Source of the DNA: Marinitoga sp. 38H-ov
GTDB taxonomy: Bacteria; Thermotogota; Thermotogae; Petrotogales; Petrotogaceae
DNA length: 63,313 nucleotides
Direction of reading: 5' to 3'
Assembly: GCF_011057715.1 (NCBI RefSeq)
Contig: NZ_LNGH01000010.1
Location: forward strand, 1-63,313
The translations under genes and the position numbers were made by a program. The notes under the pieces were generated by a model. That model did not search any database. It worked only from the letters and a program-made list of their open reading frames with translations, and had not been told where the DNA came from. Below, in pieces: positions 7,329-16,420 of the stretch. Position 1 is the stretch's first letter. Each line of letters begins with the position of its first letter.

Positions 7329-8345
7329 TTGAAAGAAATAAAAGATAGAATTTTAAATGATTTGAATGAAAATATTAAAAAAGTAGCGAATATACAAGAA
7401 TTTCAAGTTTTAAAATCTAAATTTTTAGGAAAAAAAGGGGAAATATCAAATTTAATGAAAGAGATTTCTAAAATTGATAAAGATAAAAGAAAAGAATTTG
7501 GTGCTTTTGTAAATAGTATAAAAAAAGAAGCCGAAGAAATTTTAGAAGAAGCATTTTTAAATTTAAAGAAAAAACTAAAAGAAGAAGAAGAAAAGAAAAA
7601 TTGGGTTGATATTACATTACCAGGAGCTAAAAGAAGAATAGGATATGAACATATATTGAAACAAACAATAAGGGAAATATACGATATTTTTTCTAGTATG
7701 GGGTATAAAATTGTAGAAGGTCCAGAAATTGAAACAACTTGGCATAATTTTGATGCTTTAAATACACCTGATTGGCATCCTGCAAGGGATATGCAAGATA
7801 CATTTTATATTAAAGATAATATCATATTAAGAACACATACATCACCTGTTCAAGTAAGAACAATGTTGAATAATGAACCGCCCCTTGCAATAATTTCTCC
7901 TGGAAGGGTGTATAGAAAAGACGAGCCTGATGCAACACATTCACCCGCTTTTAATCAAGTTGAAGGTTTATATATTGATAAGAATGTGACAGTAGGTCAT
8001 TTAAAAGCAACGCTTGAAAGATTTTTAACTATGTATTTTGGGGGATCCAGAAAAGTATTGTTAAGACCTAGTTATTTCCCTTTTGTTGAACCTGGTTATG
8101 AAGTAGATGTGGATTGTATGTTTTGTGGAGGAAAGGGTTGTAATGTATGTAAAGGTACAGGTTGGATAGAAATTTTAGGGGCAGGTTTAGTGCATCCAAA
8201 CGTATTAAAAAATGTTGGATATGATCCTGATGAATGGCAAGGTTTTGCTTTTGGAACAGGTGTTGAGAGAATAGCTATGTTAAAGCATGGGATTTCTGAC
8301 ATGAGAGAATTTTATAAAAATGATATGAGATTTTTAGGGTTATAA
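7329..8345 (+). CDS. pheS: Phenylalanyl-tRNA synthetase alpha subunit
   Basis: Catalytic subunit of the alpha2-beta2 enzyme that charges tRNA-Phe; its tRNA is at 34954. About residues 1-85 form the N-terminal coiled coil, rich in Lys and Glu. The class II core follows: motif 1 around GYEIVEGPEIE-like residues (here GYKIVEGPEIETTWHNFDAL), motif 2 SPGRVYRKDEPDATHSPAFNQ, motif 3 GFAFGTGVERIAML. The insert CMFCGGKGCNVCKGTGW has four cysteines in CxxC-type spacing, as in many bacterial PheS. Length 338 is normal. The TTG start at 7329 follows AAGGAGG. pheT follows after 13 nt. Confidence 0.96.
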   Translation: MKEIKDRILNDLNENIKKVANIQEFQVLKSKFLGKKGEISNLMKEISKIDKDKRKEFGAFVNSIKKEAEEILEEAFLNLKKKLKEEEEKKNWVDITLPGAKRRIGYEHILKQTIREIYDIFSSMGYKIVEGPEIETTWHNFDALNTPDWHPARDMQDTFYIKDNIILRTHTSPVQVRTMLNNEPPLAIISPGRVYRKDEPDATHSPAFNQVEGLYIDKNVTVGHLKATLERFLTMYFGGSRKVLLRPSYFPFVEPGYEVDVDCMFCGGKGCNVCKGTGWIEILGAGLVHPNVLKNVGYDPDEWQGFAFGTGVERIAMLKHGISDMREFYKNDMRFLGL

Positions 8346-8358
8346 AGGAGGAATTGTA

Positions 8359-10719
8359 GTGAATATATCAAAAAATTGGATATCAGATTATATAGATTTT
8401 AAAGTAGATACAAAAAAATTAGTTGACATGATAAAATTGCATTCTACAAATGTTGAGGGCGTGGAAGAATTAGGGAAAGGCATTAAAGGTGTAGTTGTAG
8501 GAAAAATTATTGATATTAAAGATCATCCTGATGCAGATAAAATAGTTATTTGTACTGTAGATGTAGGGAATAAAAAATTGCAAATTTTAACTGCTGATAA
8601 AACTGTAAAAGTAAATGATTTAGTACCTGTAGCAGTAGATGGGGCTGTATTATCAGGTAATTTTAAAATTAAATCTAGACCTATGAGAGGAATTATGTCA
8701 GAAGGTATGTTTTGTTCATTAGAAGAATTAGGCTTAGAAGAGAAATCGGAATTTGTATATAGAATACCGGAAGATATAGAATTGGGAACAGATTATATAG
8801 AATATTTGAAATTAAAAGATGATATTATTGATATAGAAATTTTTCCAAATAGACCAGATTTATTGTCTTATTTAGGAGTTGCCAAAGAATTTATAGCAAT
8901 TGATGCAGCGGAGAATTTAAGATATCCAGAAATAAAAGAATTAAAAAAAGGAAATGGTTTTCCGGTGAAAATTGAATATGAAGGATGTAAAAGATATGCT
9001 GCATTAGTTATTGAAAATGTTGAAGTTAAACCATCACCTTCATGGTTAGTTAAAAGGTTGGCTACAGCCGGTATTAGAAGTATTAATAATATAGTAGATA
9101 TTACAAATTATGTATTATTGGAAACAGGTCATCCTGTACATGCTTTTGATCTTGATTTAATCGGAAATGAAATAATAGTTAGAAAAGCAAATAAAGGTGA
9201 AAAAGTTGAATTATTAGATGAAAAAGAATATGAAATGAATGGAACTGAAACATTAATTACAGATGGTGAGAAAATACTTGCTTTAGGTGGAATAATGGGA
9301 GGACAAAATTCTGGAATTAATAATGATACAAAAAGGGTATTGTTAGAAGTAGCTTATTTTGATCCTGTGAATATTAGAAAGAGTGCTAGATACCATAAAA
9401 TATCTTCAGATTCTTCATATAGATTTGAACGTGGAGTTGATCCAAATGATGTTGAATTTGTAATGGGAAGACTTGCTTATTTAATAGAAAAATTAGCAAA
9501 TGGAAAAGTAACTTCTTTAATGACAGATGTATATCCTGAAAAAGTTAATCCTAAAAAGGTATTTATTAGAAATAATTATCTAAATGAAAGATTAGGAATT
9601 TCAATTGAAGAAAATAAAACAGAAGAAATTTTAAATAAATTAGACTTTTCATATGAAAAGAAAGAAAGTGGATTTGAGGTAATCGTTCCAACTAGAAGAC
9701 CAGATATTGCTGAAGAAATAGATCTCGTTGAAGAAATTGGAAGAATATATGGTTATCACAATATACCTTCAGTACTGCCAAAAAATAATTTAATAGGCGG
9801 GGTATCTGATTATATTAAATTTAGAGAAAAAATATCAGAAGTAATGAGATTAAATGGATATAATGAAGCATTTACATTTTCATTTATGGATAACTCTAAG
9901 ATGTGGATGAAAAAAGGAGAAGTTTTTTTAGAAAATCCAATTTCATCTGAACTAGGTACTATGAGACCATTATTAGTATATGGAATATTAGAATCAGCAT
10001 CATATAATTTTAGAAATCAAAGTAGAGATATAAAATTATTTGAAATAGGTAAGAGTTTCATAAGTGATGAAAGTTCTGAAACAAAAGTAAAAGAGATAGA
10101 AAAATTAGCTTTTGTTTCCATAGGTGAGGAGAATCCATTAGATTATACAGATAAAAGAATGGTTAATTTTTATACATTTAAGGGATCTCTGGAAAATTTA
10201 TTTAATTATTTTGGAATAGAAGCAGATTATAAGAGAGATAATATTGAAGGTATGTCTTATTCTCAAAGCGCTAAAATATATGTAAATAATCAGGAATTAG
10301 GATTTATGGGTAAAGTTGATATTGATATAGCAAAAGATATTTATGATATAAATCAACCAGTATTTATTGCGGAAATAAATTTAGAAAAAATGTATGAATT
10401 AAAAAGAGATAATAAGAAAAATGTATTATCTTTAGAATATCCGTCAATGAGAAGAGATTACTCTATGATAGTTGATGAAAAAATTACATTTTTTGATATT
10501 AAAAACATTATATTAAAAGTTGGAAAGAAATTAGTGGAGGATATTAAAATATTTGATGTTTATAAAGGTAAAAATATAGGAGATGGAAAAACTAGCTTAA
10601 CAATAACTGTAATCTATAGAGCTAAAGATAGGACATTAACAGATGATGAAATAAATAGAATAGCAGAAAAAACAATAGATAGATTAAAAATGGAATTAGA
10701 TATAAACGTTAGAACATGA
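8359..10719 (+). CDS. pheT: Phenylalanyl-tRNA synthetase beta subunit
   Basis: The 786-residue beta subunit has the expected order: N-terminal domain (MNISKNWISDYIDF), EMAP/OB-fold tRNA-binding domain (about 39-150, VVGKIIDIKDHPDADKI), the B3/B4 editing region (about 210-370, with NIVDITNYVLLETGHPVHAFD), B5 and the catalytic-like core, and the C-terminal anticodon-binding ferredoxin-like domain (about 695-786, YPSMRRDYSMIVDEKITF). It opens with GTG at 8359 behind AGGAGG, in one operon with pheS. Nothing is missing. Confidence 0.96.
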   Translation: MNISKNWISDYIDFKVDTKKLVDMIKLHSTNVEGVEELGKGIKGVVVGKIIDIKDHPDADKIVICTVDVGNKKLQILTADKTVKVNDLVPVAVDGAVLSGNFKIKSRPMRGIMSEGMFCSLEELGLEEKSEFVYRIPEDIELGTDYIEYLKLKDDIIDIEIFPNRPDLLSYLGVAKEFIAIDAAENLRYPEIKELKKGNGFPVKIEYEGCKRYAALVIENVEVKPSPSWLVKRLATAGIRSINNIVDITNYVLLETGHPVHAFDLDLIGNEIIVRKANKGEKVELLDEKEYEMNGTETLITDGEKILALGGIMGGQNSGINNDTKRVLLEVAYFDPVNIRKSARYHKISSDSSYRFERGVDPNDVEFVMGRLAYLIEKLANGKVTSLMTDVYPEKVNPKKVFIRNNYLNERLGISIEENKTEEILNKLDFSYEKKESGFEVIVPTRRPDIAEEIDLVEEIGRIYGYHNIPSVLPKNNLIGGVSDYIKFREKISEVMRLNGYNEAFTFSFMDNSKMWMKKGEVFLENPISSELGTMRPLLVYGILESASYNFRNQSRDIKLFEIGKSFISDESSETKVKEIEKLAFVSIGEENPLDYTDKRMVNFYTFKGSLENLFNYFGIEADYKRDNIEGMSYSQSAKIYVNNQELGFMGKVDIDIAKDIYDINQPVFIAEINLEKMYELKRDNKKNVLSLEYPSMRRDYSMIVDEKITFFDIKNIILKVGKKLVEDIKIFDVYKGKNIGDGKTSLTITVIYRAKDRTLTDDEINRIAEKTIDRLKMELDINVRT

Positions 10720-10758
10720 ATAAAATGTTAAAAAAATACAAAAATTAAAATTTTATAT

Positions 10759-10785
10759 TAATATCTGGCAGTTTTAAGACGATAT
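10759..10785 (+). promoter_or_regulatory. Candidate sigma-28 promoter for the flgM operon
   Basis: TAAT (10759-10762), 15 nt, GACGATAT (10778-10785), compared with TAAA-N15-GCCGATAA: 3/4 and 6/8 with exact spacing, 48 nt before the flgM ATG. Class III flagellar operons such as flgM-flgK are typical sigma-28 targets. Confidence 0.4.
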
Positions 10786-10832
10786 ATATTTTGTTAAGGA
10801 TAATTTATTGGTATTTTCTCGGAGGTGTAATT

Positions 10833-11120
10833 ATGGATATAAATAAATTAAATGGTGCATATCAACAATATATAAACGAAACGTTAAAAAAAGAAAATAA
10901 AATAGGGAAAACCTCTAATGGGGATAGAATAATAAAACAGGATAACGTTCCTGTAAAAGTTTCAGTTGACGGTTCTTCAAAAAAATACATAGAGATGGCC
11001 AGGAAAGAAATCCCTGATACTAGGGACAACCTCGTGGAAGAGTTGCGCCAGGCCATTGAACAAGGTATATATAAAATAGATCCGGAAAAAATAGCAGAGA
11101 AAATACTTGGAGGTTTCTAA
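10833..11120 (+). CDS. flgM: Anti-sigma-28 factor FlgM
   Basis: A small protein of 95 residues beginning MDINKLNGAYQQYI, with the C-terminal helical half RKEIPDTRDNLVEELRQAIEQGIYKIDPEKIAEKIL, whose pattern ending GxYxIDPxxIAxKIL is the FlgM family signature. FlgM holds FliA inactive until the hook is complete and is then exported. GGAGGTG lies 5 nt before the ATG; a longer in-frame extension upstream is not supported by a ribosome site. It heads the flgM-flgN-flgK-flgL-fliW-csrA operon. Odd: codons for the helix at 10995-11056 are markedly GC-rich compared with the rest of the gene and form inverted repeats. Confidence 0.9.
   Translation: MDINKLNGAYQQYINETLKKENKIGKTSNGDRIIKQDNVPVKVSVDGSSKKYIEMARKEIPDTRDNLVEELRQAIEQGIYKIDPEKIAEKILGGF
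10995..11056 (+). other. GC-rich structured block inside flgM
   Basis: Within an AT-rich gene this 62-nt stretch is about half G+C and uses codons that are rare around it (CTC, GTG, CGC, CAG, GCC). ATGGCC (10995-11000) can pair with GGCCAT (11051-11056), enclosing an inner hairpin TCCCT-AGGGA (11011-11026). CCTCGTGG (11030-11037) is the exact reverse complement of CCACGAGG (11151-11158) in flgN, so a long-range pairing is possible. Function unknown; an RNA regulatory role is inference. Confidence 0.5.
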
Positions 11121-11121
11121 T

Positions 11122-11604
11122 ATGTCGGATATTAATATAAAACAAATAATCCACGAGGAGTTAAATATCCTTGTGGATCTTTTTTATTATATGGAAAAAT
11201 TAAAAGATGGAATTGTAAATAATGAAAAAGTAAATACTTTAAATATTTATGTATCCAAAATAAGCGAGAATGCATTGGTTTTATCAAAAACAGAAAAACA
11301 AAGAATAGACTTATTTGAAAAATTTTCTATGGAAAATAATATAAAGAATAATTTTAATAGTTTTATTGAATATTTTTCTGATAAAGATATTGAAGTAGTA
11401 AATAGTTTAAAATTATTATCTGAAAAGCTAATAGACATTTCTACAATAAATAACACTTTGAAGGAATTATTAAAGGCGAGAATAGAATACAACGATATAT
11501 TAATAAAATTATATATGGAACCCAAAAATAATTTGCCAGTATATAATAAAAATGGAGTATATAATAATTCATTAAATCAAAGCAAAACAAACTGGCAGGG
11601 TTGA
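11122..11604 (+). CDS. flgN: FlgN-family flagellar chaperone
   Basis: The 160-residue, almost all-helical protein (IKQIIHEELNILVDLFYYMEKLKDGI at the start, then long heptad-like stretches) lies where FlgN is found, between flgM and flgK. FlgN is the export chaperone of the hook-filament junction proteins FlgK and FlgL, encoded next in this operon. The identity rests mainly on position, length and helix content, since the family is weakly conserved. I take the ATG at 11122, one nucleotide after the flgM stop, with GGAGG 8 nt upstream. Its 5' end contains a terminator-like hairpin (11149-11185). Confidence 0.75.
   Translation: MSDINIKQIIHEELNILVDLFYYMEKLKDGIVNNEKVNTLNIYVSKISENALVLSKTEKQRIDLFEKFSMENNIKNNFNSFIEYFSDKDIEVVNSLKLLSEKLIDISTINNTLKELLKARIEYNDILIKLYMEPKNNLPVYNKNGVYNNSLNQSKTNWQG
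11149..11185 (+). terminator. Terminator-like hairpin inside the flgN coding region
   Basis: Eleven-bp stem with one G-U pair (11149-11159 with 11168-11178), 8-nt loop, then C and six Ts. It has the shape of an intrinsic terminator but lies in codons 10-22 of flgN, downstream of flgM and upstream of flgK. The 5' arm overlaps the sequence that could pair with 11030-11037 in flgM, so an attenuator with an alternative fold is conceivable. Confidence 0.45.
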
Positions 11605-11613
11605 GGTGATAAA

Positions 11614-14526
11614 ATGTCATTATTTAATACATTAAATGTTGGAGTTTCTGGGTTATTTGCCAGTAAAACAGCAATGAATGCTACTTCTCAAAATATAGCT
11701 AATGTTAATAATCCGAATTATTCTAGAAGAGAAGTTAATATGACAACAAATCTTCCTCTAAATTATGGAGGATTAGAACTTGGAACTGGAACAAAGATAG
11801 AATCCCTGCAAAGAATTAGAGATCAGTTTTTAGATATACAATATAGAAAATATAACAGTGAATACGGATATTGGAAAACTATAAATTCTAATTTAAATTA
11901 TGTTCAATCATTATATGGCGAACCATCAGAAGAAGGGTTTAGAAAATCAATAGATGAATTTTGGGGTTCTATTCATAAAATATTATCTGAACCAACAGTT
12001 CCTGAAAATAAAAGAGAATTGGTATATAAAGCTAATGAACTTGCAAATAATTTAAGTTCATTATATTCTAATATAGAAAATGTTAAAGAAGGCTTAAACA
12101 ATGATATACAATCTAGTATAGATGAAATTAATTCTAAATTAGAGGATTTAGCAAATTTAAATAAGCAAATTAAAGATTTAAAAAATCAAAATATTAGTCC
12201 AAATGATTTATTAGATAAAAGAGATGTTCTTTTAGACGAATTATCAGAAAAATTTAGTTTTACAGTCAAAGAAAAAAATGATGGGCAAATAAGTATTATT
12301 TTAAAAAATCATGAAATATTGAATGGAGAAATATATAAAAAAATAAGTTTAAAAGAAATCAATGGAAATAAATATTTACATATAGACAATGGAATATTGT
12401 CATTAAAAGAAGGTTCTTTAGGTGCAATGTTTGAATTAAGAGATAATTTATTAAATGAGCAAATGAATAGAATAAATGAATTTGCTACAACATTTTATGA
12501 CACATTAAATTTGATTCATGAAGAGGGTTTTGATTTAACTGGAACTATAAGAGGTATGAATTTTTTTGATGAAATACAATCTGGTAATTTAGCAACTGAT
12601 AAGTTAAGAAGAATTGCCGGAAATAAATTATTAAGTGGTCAGCCCAAAAATTATGTAGATAGTTATATTAATTTTAATCAAAATACTATCAGTGATATAA
12701 AATTAAACTTTGATATAGGTTCTGGAGAATTAATTAATTTAGAAAGTGGATTTGAAGATAACGGAGATTATATCGCTACATTAAATTCTGGGGATTCGTT
12801 AGATAATTTGTTATCCGGTAATAAATTTAGAGGTAATTTTAATTATAACTATAGTACTAATGGAGGATTATTAACTTTTTCAAATGAAGGTGGAGTTTCT
12901 TTAGATAATAGATTAATTATTGATTTCAATAGAAATATTTTTAAGCAATTAGGATTGCCTTCAAAAGATATTCAAGCATTAAAATGGACTAATATTCCAA
13001 CTACTCAAGGGATAATGACATTTAAAGGCCCGGAAAATTATTCTGAAACTCTTAATTTGCAAGGTATTACTTCATTAAATGAAATTGCTCAAAGAATTAA
13101 TGCGGATGCTGACGGTGATGGGAATACAGATGGTGGATTAAAATTAGTTAGAGCATTTGTTAGAAATAATGAATTATATATTGCTCCAACTGATTCTGCA
13201 TATAATGATATGAAAAATGTTATAATAGATGATCCCAATGGGATGCTACATGAAATGAATTCTTCTTCAGTTGATTTATCTGTTTTAGATTCATCACAGA
13301 ATTCTTTAAAAAACGCATTTGGATTATATGCATATATGACTAAATCAGTTGATTTATCTTCTTATCAGTCAACTGATAATGTTGATATTACAATAAATTA
13401 TAAAGATGGAACGCAATATATTAATTCAATTCAAAAGTCGTTATTAAATGGTAGCTTAATAGGAACATCTGGAGAATTTCAGATTTCTCAAAATGGTGAA
13501 GAATTTGAGATATTACCTGGAGCCGATGGAACTACATATAGTTGGGATAAAGTTGACAGTATAGAAATAAAAATAAATGGAAGTCCTATAAAAATTGAGA
13601 ACTTCTACTATGATAAATCATCAGCAGCAAATAAACTTGTTTCTCAAGGATGGGTGTTAGATAATCAAACAGCATCATTAAACTTAAAATCTGATTTGGA
13701 TTTGAAATGGCGAATGGATTTTATGGACTTTGGATCATTTATTTCTATTCAAGGTAAAAAAATAGAAATAGATTTTAATAGAGATACTCTACAAAGTTTA
13801 TCTGAAAAAATAAATAATTCTAATACAGGAGTTTTATCTTTTTATACACCTGGCGGAAGATTTGTATTAAAAGCAGATAAAACTTTAAATTATGATTTGA
13901 AAAACGCAGAAATAAAAGGACCTGAAAGATTATTTGAAGTATTAGGATTATGGAAACATGAAGATATGTCTCAACAATATTCAGAAAATTTTACTTTTTT
14001 AAATCCTACATACGATTCAACAACATTTGAAAATAAGTTAAAATATGTGTCTAAATTTGCGCTAAATGATGATGTTCAAATAGCAAAAAATTTAAAAGTT
14101 AAAGATTATCTTTTAAGTAATCCAGATATGTTAGCTATGGATTTAGGTAAAATGATAGATTCTGATAATGATGGAGATATAGATACTTTAATTCCATCAG
14201 GAGAACATTCTTCAACATTATGGGAAGAAGGGTATATGTTAAAAAATTCAAAATTGTTTTCTGATGGAAGACATGATTTTGAAGACTATATATCTGATAT
14301 GATAACAGAAGTTGGTCTTACAGGAGAAAAAGCAAAAAGAATGGAAATTAATAGTGATAGTTTAAGAACTGAGTATTTAAATCAAAGAGAAAGTGTTAAA
14401 GGAGTTTCTTTAGATGAAGAAATGGCTAATATGATTAAGTATCAACAAGCATTTAACGCAGCAGCAAAAGTAATTAATGTTGTTGATGGAATGCTTGATA
14501 GAATAATTAATGGATTGATGAGGTGA
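11614..14526 (+). CDS. flgK: Flagellar hook-associated protein 1 FlgK
   Basis: First hook-filament junction protein, assembled outside the cell. The N-terminus (SLFNTLNVGVSGLFASKTAMNA, then SQNIANVNNPNYSRREVN) and the C-terminus (GVSLDEEMANMIKYQQAFNAAAKVINVVDGMLDRIINGL) are the conserved coiled-coil D0/D1 halves of FlgK. At 970 residues it is much longer than the usual 450-650; the extra sequence is in the surface-exposed middle (about residues 300-880), which includes calcium-site-like DADGDGNTDGG and DSDNDGDIDT segments. GAGGTGATAAA precedes the ATG. flgL overlaps the ribosome binding site at its end. Confidence 0.93.
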   Translation: MSLFNTLNVGVSGLFASKTAMNATSQNIANVNNPNYSRREVNMTTNLPLNYGGLELGTGTKIESLQRIRDQFLDIQYRKYNSEYGYWKTINSNLNYVQSLYGEPSEEGFRKSIDEFWGSIHKILSEPTVPENKRELVYKANELANNLSSLYSNIENVKEGLNNDIQSSIDEINSKLEDLANLNKQIKDLKNQNISPNDLLDKRDVLLDELSEKFSFTVKEKNDGQISIILKNHEILNGEIYKKISLKEINGNKYLHIDNGILSLKEGSLGAMFELRDNLLNEQMNRINEFATTFYDTLNLIHEEGFDLTGTIRGMNFFDEIQSGNLATDKLRRIAGNKLLSGQPKNYVDSYINFNQNTISDIKLNFDIGSGELINLESGFEDNGDYIATLNSGDSLDNLLSGNKFRGNFNYNYSTNGGLLTFSNEGGVSLDNRLIIDFNRNIFKQLGLPSKDIQALKWTNIPTTQGIMTFKGPENYSETLNLQGITSLNEIAQRINADADGDGNTDGGLKLVRAFVRNNELYIAPTDSAYNDMKNVIIDDPNGMLHEMNSSSVDLSVLDSSQNSLKNAFGLYAYMTKSVDLSSYQSTDNVDITINYKDGTQYINSIQKSLLNGSLIGTSGEFQISQNGEEFEILPGADGTTYSWDKVDSIEIKINGSPIKIENFYYDKSSAANKLVSQGWVLDNQTASLNLKSDLDLKWRMDFMDFGSFISIQGKKIEIDFNRDTLQSLSEKINNSNTGVLSFYTPGGRFVLKADKTLNYDLKNAEIKGPERLFEVLGLWKHEDMSQQYSENFTFLNPTYDSTTFENKLKYVSKFALNDDVQIAKNLKVKDYLLSNPDMLAMDLGKMIDSDNDGDIDTLIPSGEHSSTLWEEGYMLKNSKLFSDGRHDFEDYISDMITEVGLTGEKAKRMEINSDSLRTEYLNQRESVKGVSLDEEMANMIKYQQAFNAAAKVINVVDGMLDRIINGLMR

Positions 14527-14531
14527 TTAAT

Positions 14532-15428
14532 ATGAGAATTACCCAAGGAATGATAGCAAATAACGCTTTAAAAAATATTAGGAATTCTATGCTAAAAAGA
14601 GAAGAATTAAGTGAACAAATTACTACTGGTAAAAAAATAAATAGACCATCAGATGATCCATCAAAAGCTGGAAAAAGCAGCTATTTAATGAGTAGAAATA
14701 GGATTTTAAATGAATATATTGAAAATATTAAAGGTACAAGATCAGTATTAAAATACTATGATACAGCATTACAAGAAATGCAAACTATTAATCATAGAAT
14801 AAAAGAATTAACCGTACAGGCAGCTGATGATACTAAAACAGTTGAAGATAGACATCATATAGCTTTAGAATTAGAGCAATTAAAAGAACATTTGTATAAA
14901 ATAGCGAATACACAAATAGGGGGAAAATATATTTTTGGTGGTGCAAAAACAAATGTTTCACCAGTAACTAAAGAAAATGAAGCTATAATTATTAATACTC
15001 CTCAAGAAGCCAATATAAGAGCGAAAATTCCTTTAGAGAATATTGAGGTAGAGTATGGAGTAACAGTATATGACGTTTTTAAAACGGATTCTGGAGAAAC
15101 AGCTTTTGGAATTTTAGAAAGATTAATAAATTCTGTAGAAAGTGGAGATAATAATAGTATAGAAAAAGATTTAGGAGCTCTTGATAATATTTTGAACAAC
15201 GTAAATGCAAATTTAGCTAGAGTAGGAAGCATAGATAATATGTTAGAGTCAATGGAAAAAAGATTTGAAAATATAGTAGACAATAATACAGAAATTATAA
15301 ATGATTTAGTAGGAGCAGATCTAACAAAAGCAATAAGTGATTTAACACTTGAACAAACAGCATTACAAGCAGCATTGAAAACTACTGCACAAATATTACC
15401 ACAATCCCTTGTGGATTTTATTAAGTAG
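14532..15428 (+). CDS. flgL: Flagellar hook-associated protein 3 FlgL
   Basis: Second junction protein (298 residues) linking FlgK to the flagellin filament. It begins MRITQGMIANNALKNI, continues with the flagellin-like N-terminal helix (LSEQITTGKKINRPSDDPSKAG) and ends with the flagellin-like C-terminal helix (LTKAISDLTLEQTALQAALKTTAQI). I chose the ATG at 14532, which gives the canonical MRIT start and lies 5 nt after GAGGTGA; the in-frame GTG at 14523 overlaps that site. It is co-transcribed with flgK and fliW, as in Bacillus and Clostridium. Confidence 0.93.
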   Translation: MRITQGMIANNALKNIRNSMLKREELSEQITTGKKINRPSDDPSKAGKSSYLMSRNRILNEYIENIKGTRSVLKYYDTALQEMQTINHRIKELTVQAADDTKTVEDRHHIALELEQLKEHLYKIANTQIGGKYIFGGAKTNVSPVTKENEAIIINTPQEANIRAKIPLENIEVEYGVTVYDVFKTDSGETAFGILERLINSVESGDNNSIEKDLGALDNILNNVNANLARVGSIDNMLESMEKRFENIVDNNTEIINDLVGADLTKAISDLTLEQTALQAALKTTAQILPQSLVDFIK

Positions 15429-15441
15429 GGAGGAGATTTGA

Positions 15442-16419
15442 GTGAGAAAATATCAAACTCGTATAGGTGAAATTGAAGTTGAAGATGATGAAATAATAAT
15501 ATTTGAAGAAGGATTGCCTGGTTTTGAAAATTTAAAAAAATTTGTTATTCTTACATTAAAAGAAACATATCCAATAATGTGGTTGGTTTCTTTAGAAGAC
15601 AATTTAGTATCTTTTCCAATAATGGAACCGAAATTAGTAAAAATAGATTATGAGGTCAAGATACCTAGTGAAATAGGGAAAAAAATAGGTATTAATACAG
15701 AAGATGAAGCAGCTGTTTTTGCCATTATGACAATTCCTCACGATAACCCAGATGATGCAACAATAAATTTAAAAGCTCCTATTATTATATCTAAAACAAC
15801 TAATAAGGGAATTCAATATATATTAGATAATTATGAATTAAAACATAGCATTAAGGATGAAATAATTATTAGTCAAAAATTACTAGAAAATCAAATAAAA
15901 GAAATTTCTAAATTTTCTAAAAATAAAAATAAATACAATACAAAATTTGGAGAGCTAGAATTAACTGATAATGAAATTATTTTCTTTGAAAATGGGATTC
16001 CGGGATTTGAAAATTTGAAAAAATTTTATATTTATTTTTCTAAAGACACATTTCCAATACAGTGGTTATTATCTTTAGAAAATTCAGATATTTCTTTTCC
16101 TATAATAGACCCGTTATTGGTAAGAGTGGATTATTCATTTGACTTACCTAAAGATTTAGTAAATTATTTATCAATAGAAAAGCCCGAAGATGTTTCTATT
16201 TTTGTAATAATGACAATTCCACATGGTGATCCAGAAAATATTACTGTTAATTTAAAGGCTCCTTTGGTTATTTCTAAAAATAATAATAAAGGGATTCAAT
16301 TTATTTTAGACAGCGATGAATATCATTTAAAACATAATGTAAAAGATGAAATTAAAAGAAGTGAAAAAATAATAGAAGAGCAAACTTTGCAAGCACCTAA
16401 AAGCGAAAGGGGTGCATGA
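15442..16419 (+). CDS. fliW: Flagellar assembly factor FliW, tandem two-domain fusion
   Basis: FliW is normally about 150 residues; this protein has 325 and contains two complete FliW domains. Domain 1 (about 1-155) has IIIFEEGLPGFENLKKF, PIMEPKLV and AIMTIPHDNPDDATINLKAP; domain 2 (about 168-312) repeats IIFFENGIPGFENLKKF, PIIDPLLV and VIMTIPHGDPENITVNLKAP. In Bacillus, FliW binds either flagellin or CsrA and so relieves CsrA repression of flagellin translation. The next gene is csrA, starting 1 nt after the stop. The GTG start follows GGGAGGAG. The divergence between the copies suggests an old duplication with no interruption. Confidence 0.93.
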   Translation: MRKYQTRIGEIEVEDDEIIIFEEGLPGFENLKKFVILTLKETYPIMWLVSLEDNLVSFPIMEPKLVKIDYEVKIPSEIGKKIGINTEDEAAVFAIMTIPHDNPDDATINLKAPIIISKTTNKGIQYILDNYELKHSIKDEIIISQKLLENQIKEISKFSKNKNKYNTKFGELELTDNEIIFFENGIPGFENLKKFYIYFSKDTFPIQWLLSLENSDISFPIIDPLLVRVDYSFDLPKDLVNYLSIEKPEDVSIFVIMTIPHGDPENITVNLKAPLVISKNNNKGIQFILDSDEYHLKHNVKDEIKRSEKIIEEQTLQAPKSERGA

Positions 16420-16420
16420 T

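Noticed and set aside
11030-11178. Ordinary operon terminator between flgM and flgN
   Set aside because: The hairpin and T-run lie inside flgN and the downstream genes plainly belong to the same operon, so full termination there is unlikely; kept only as an attenuator candidate.
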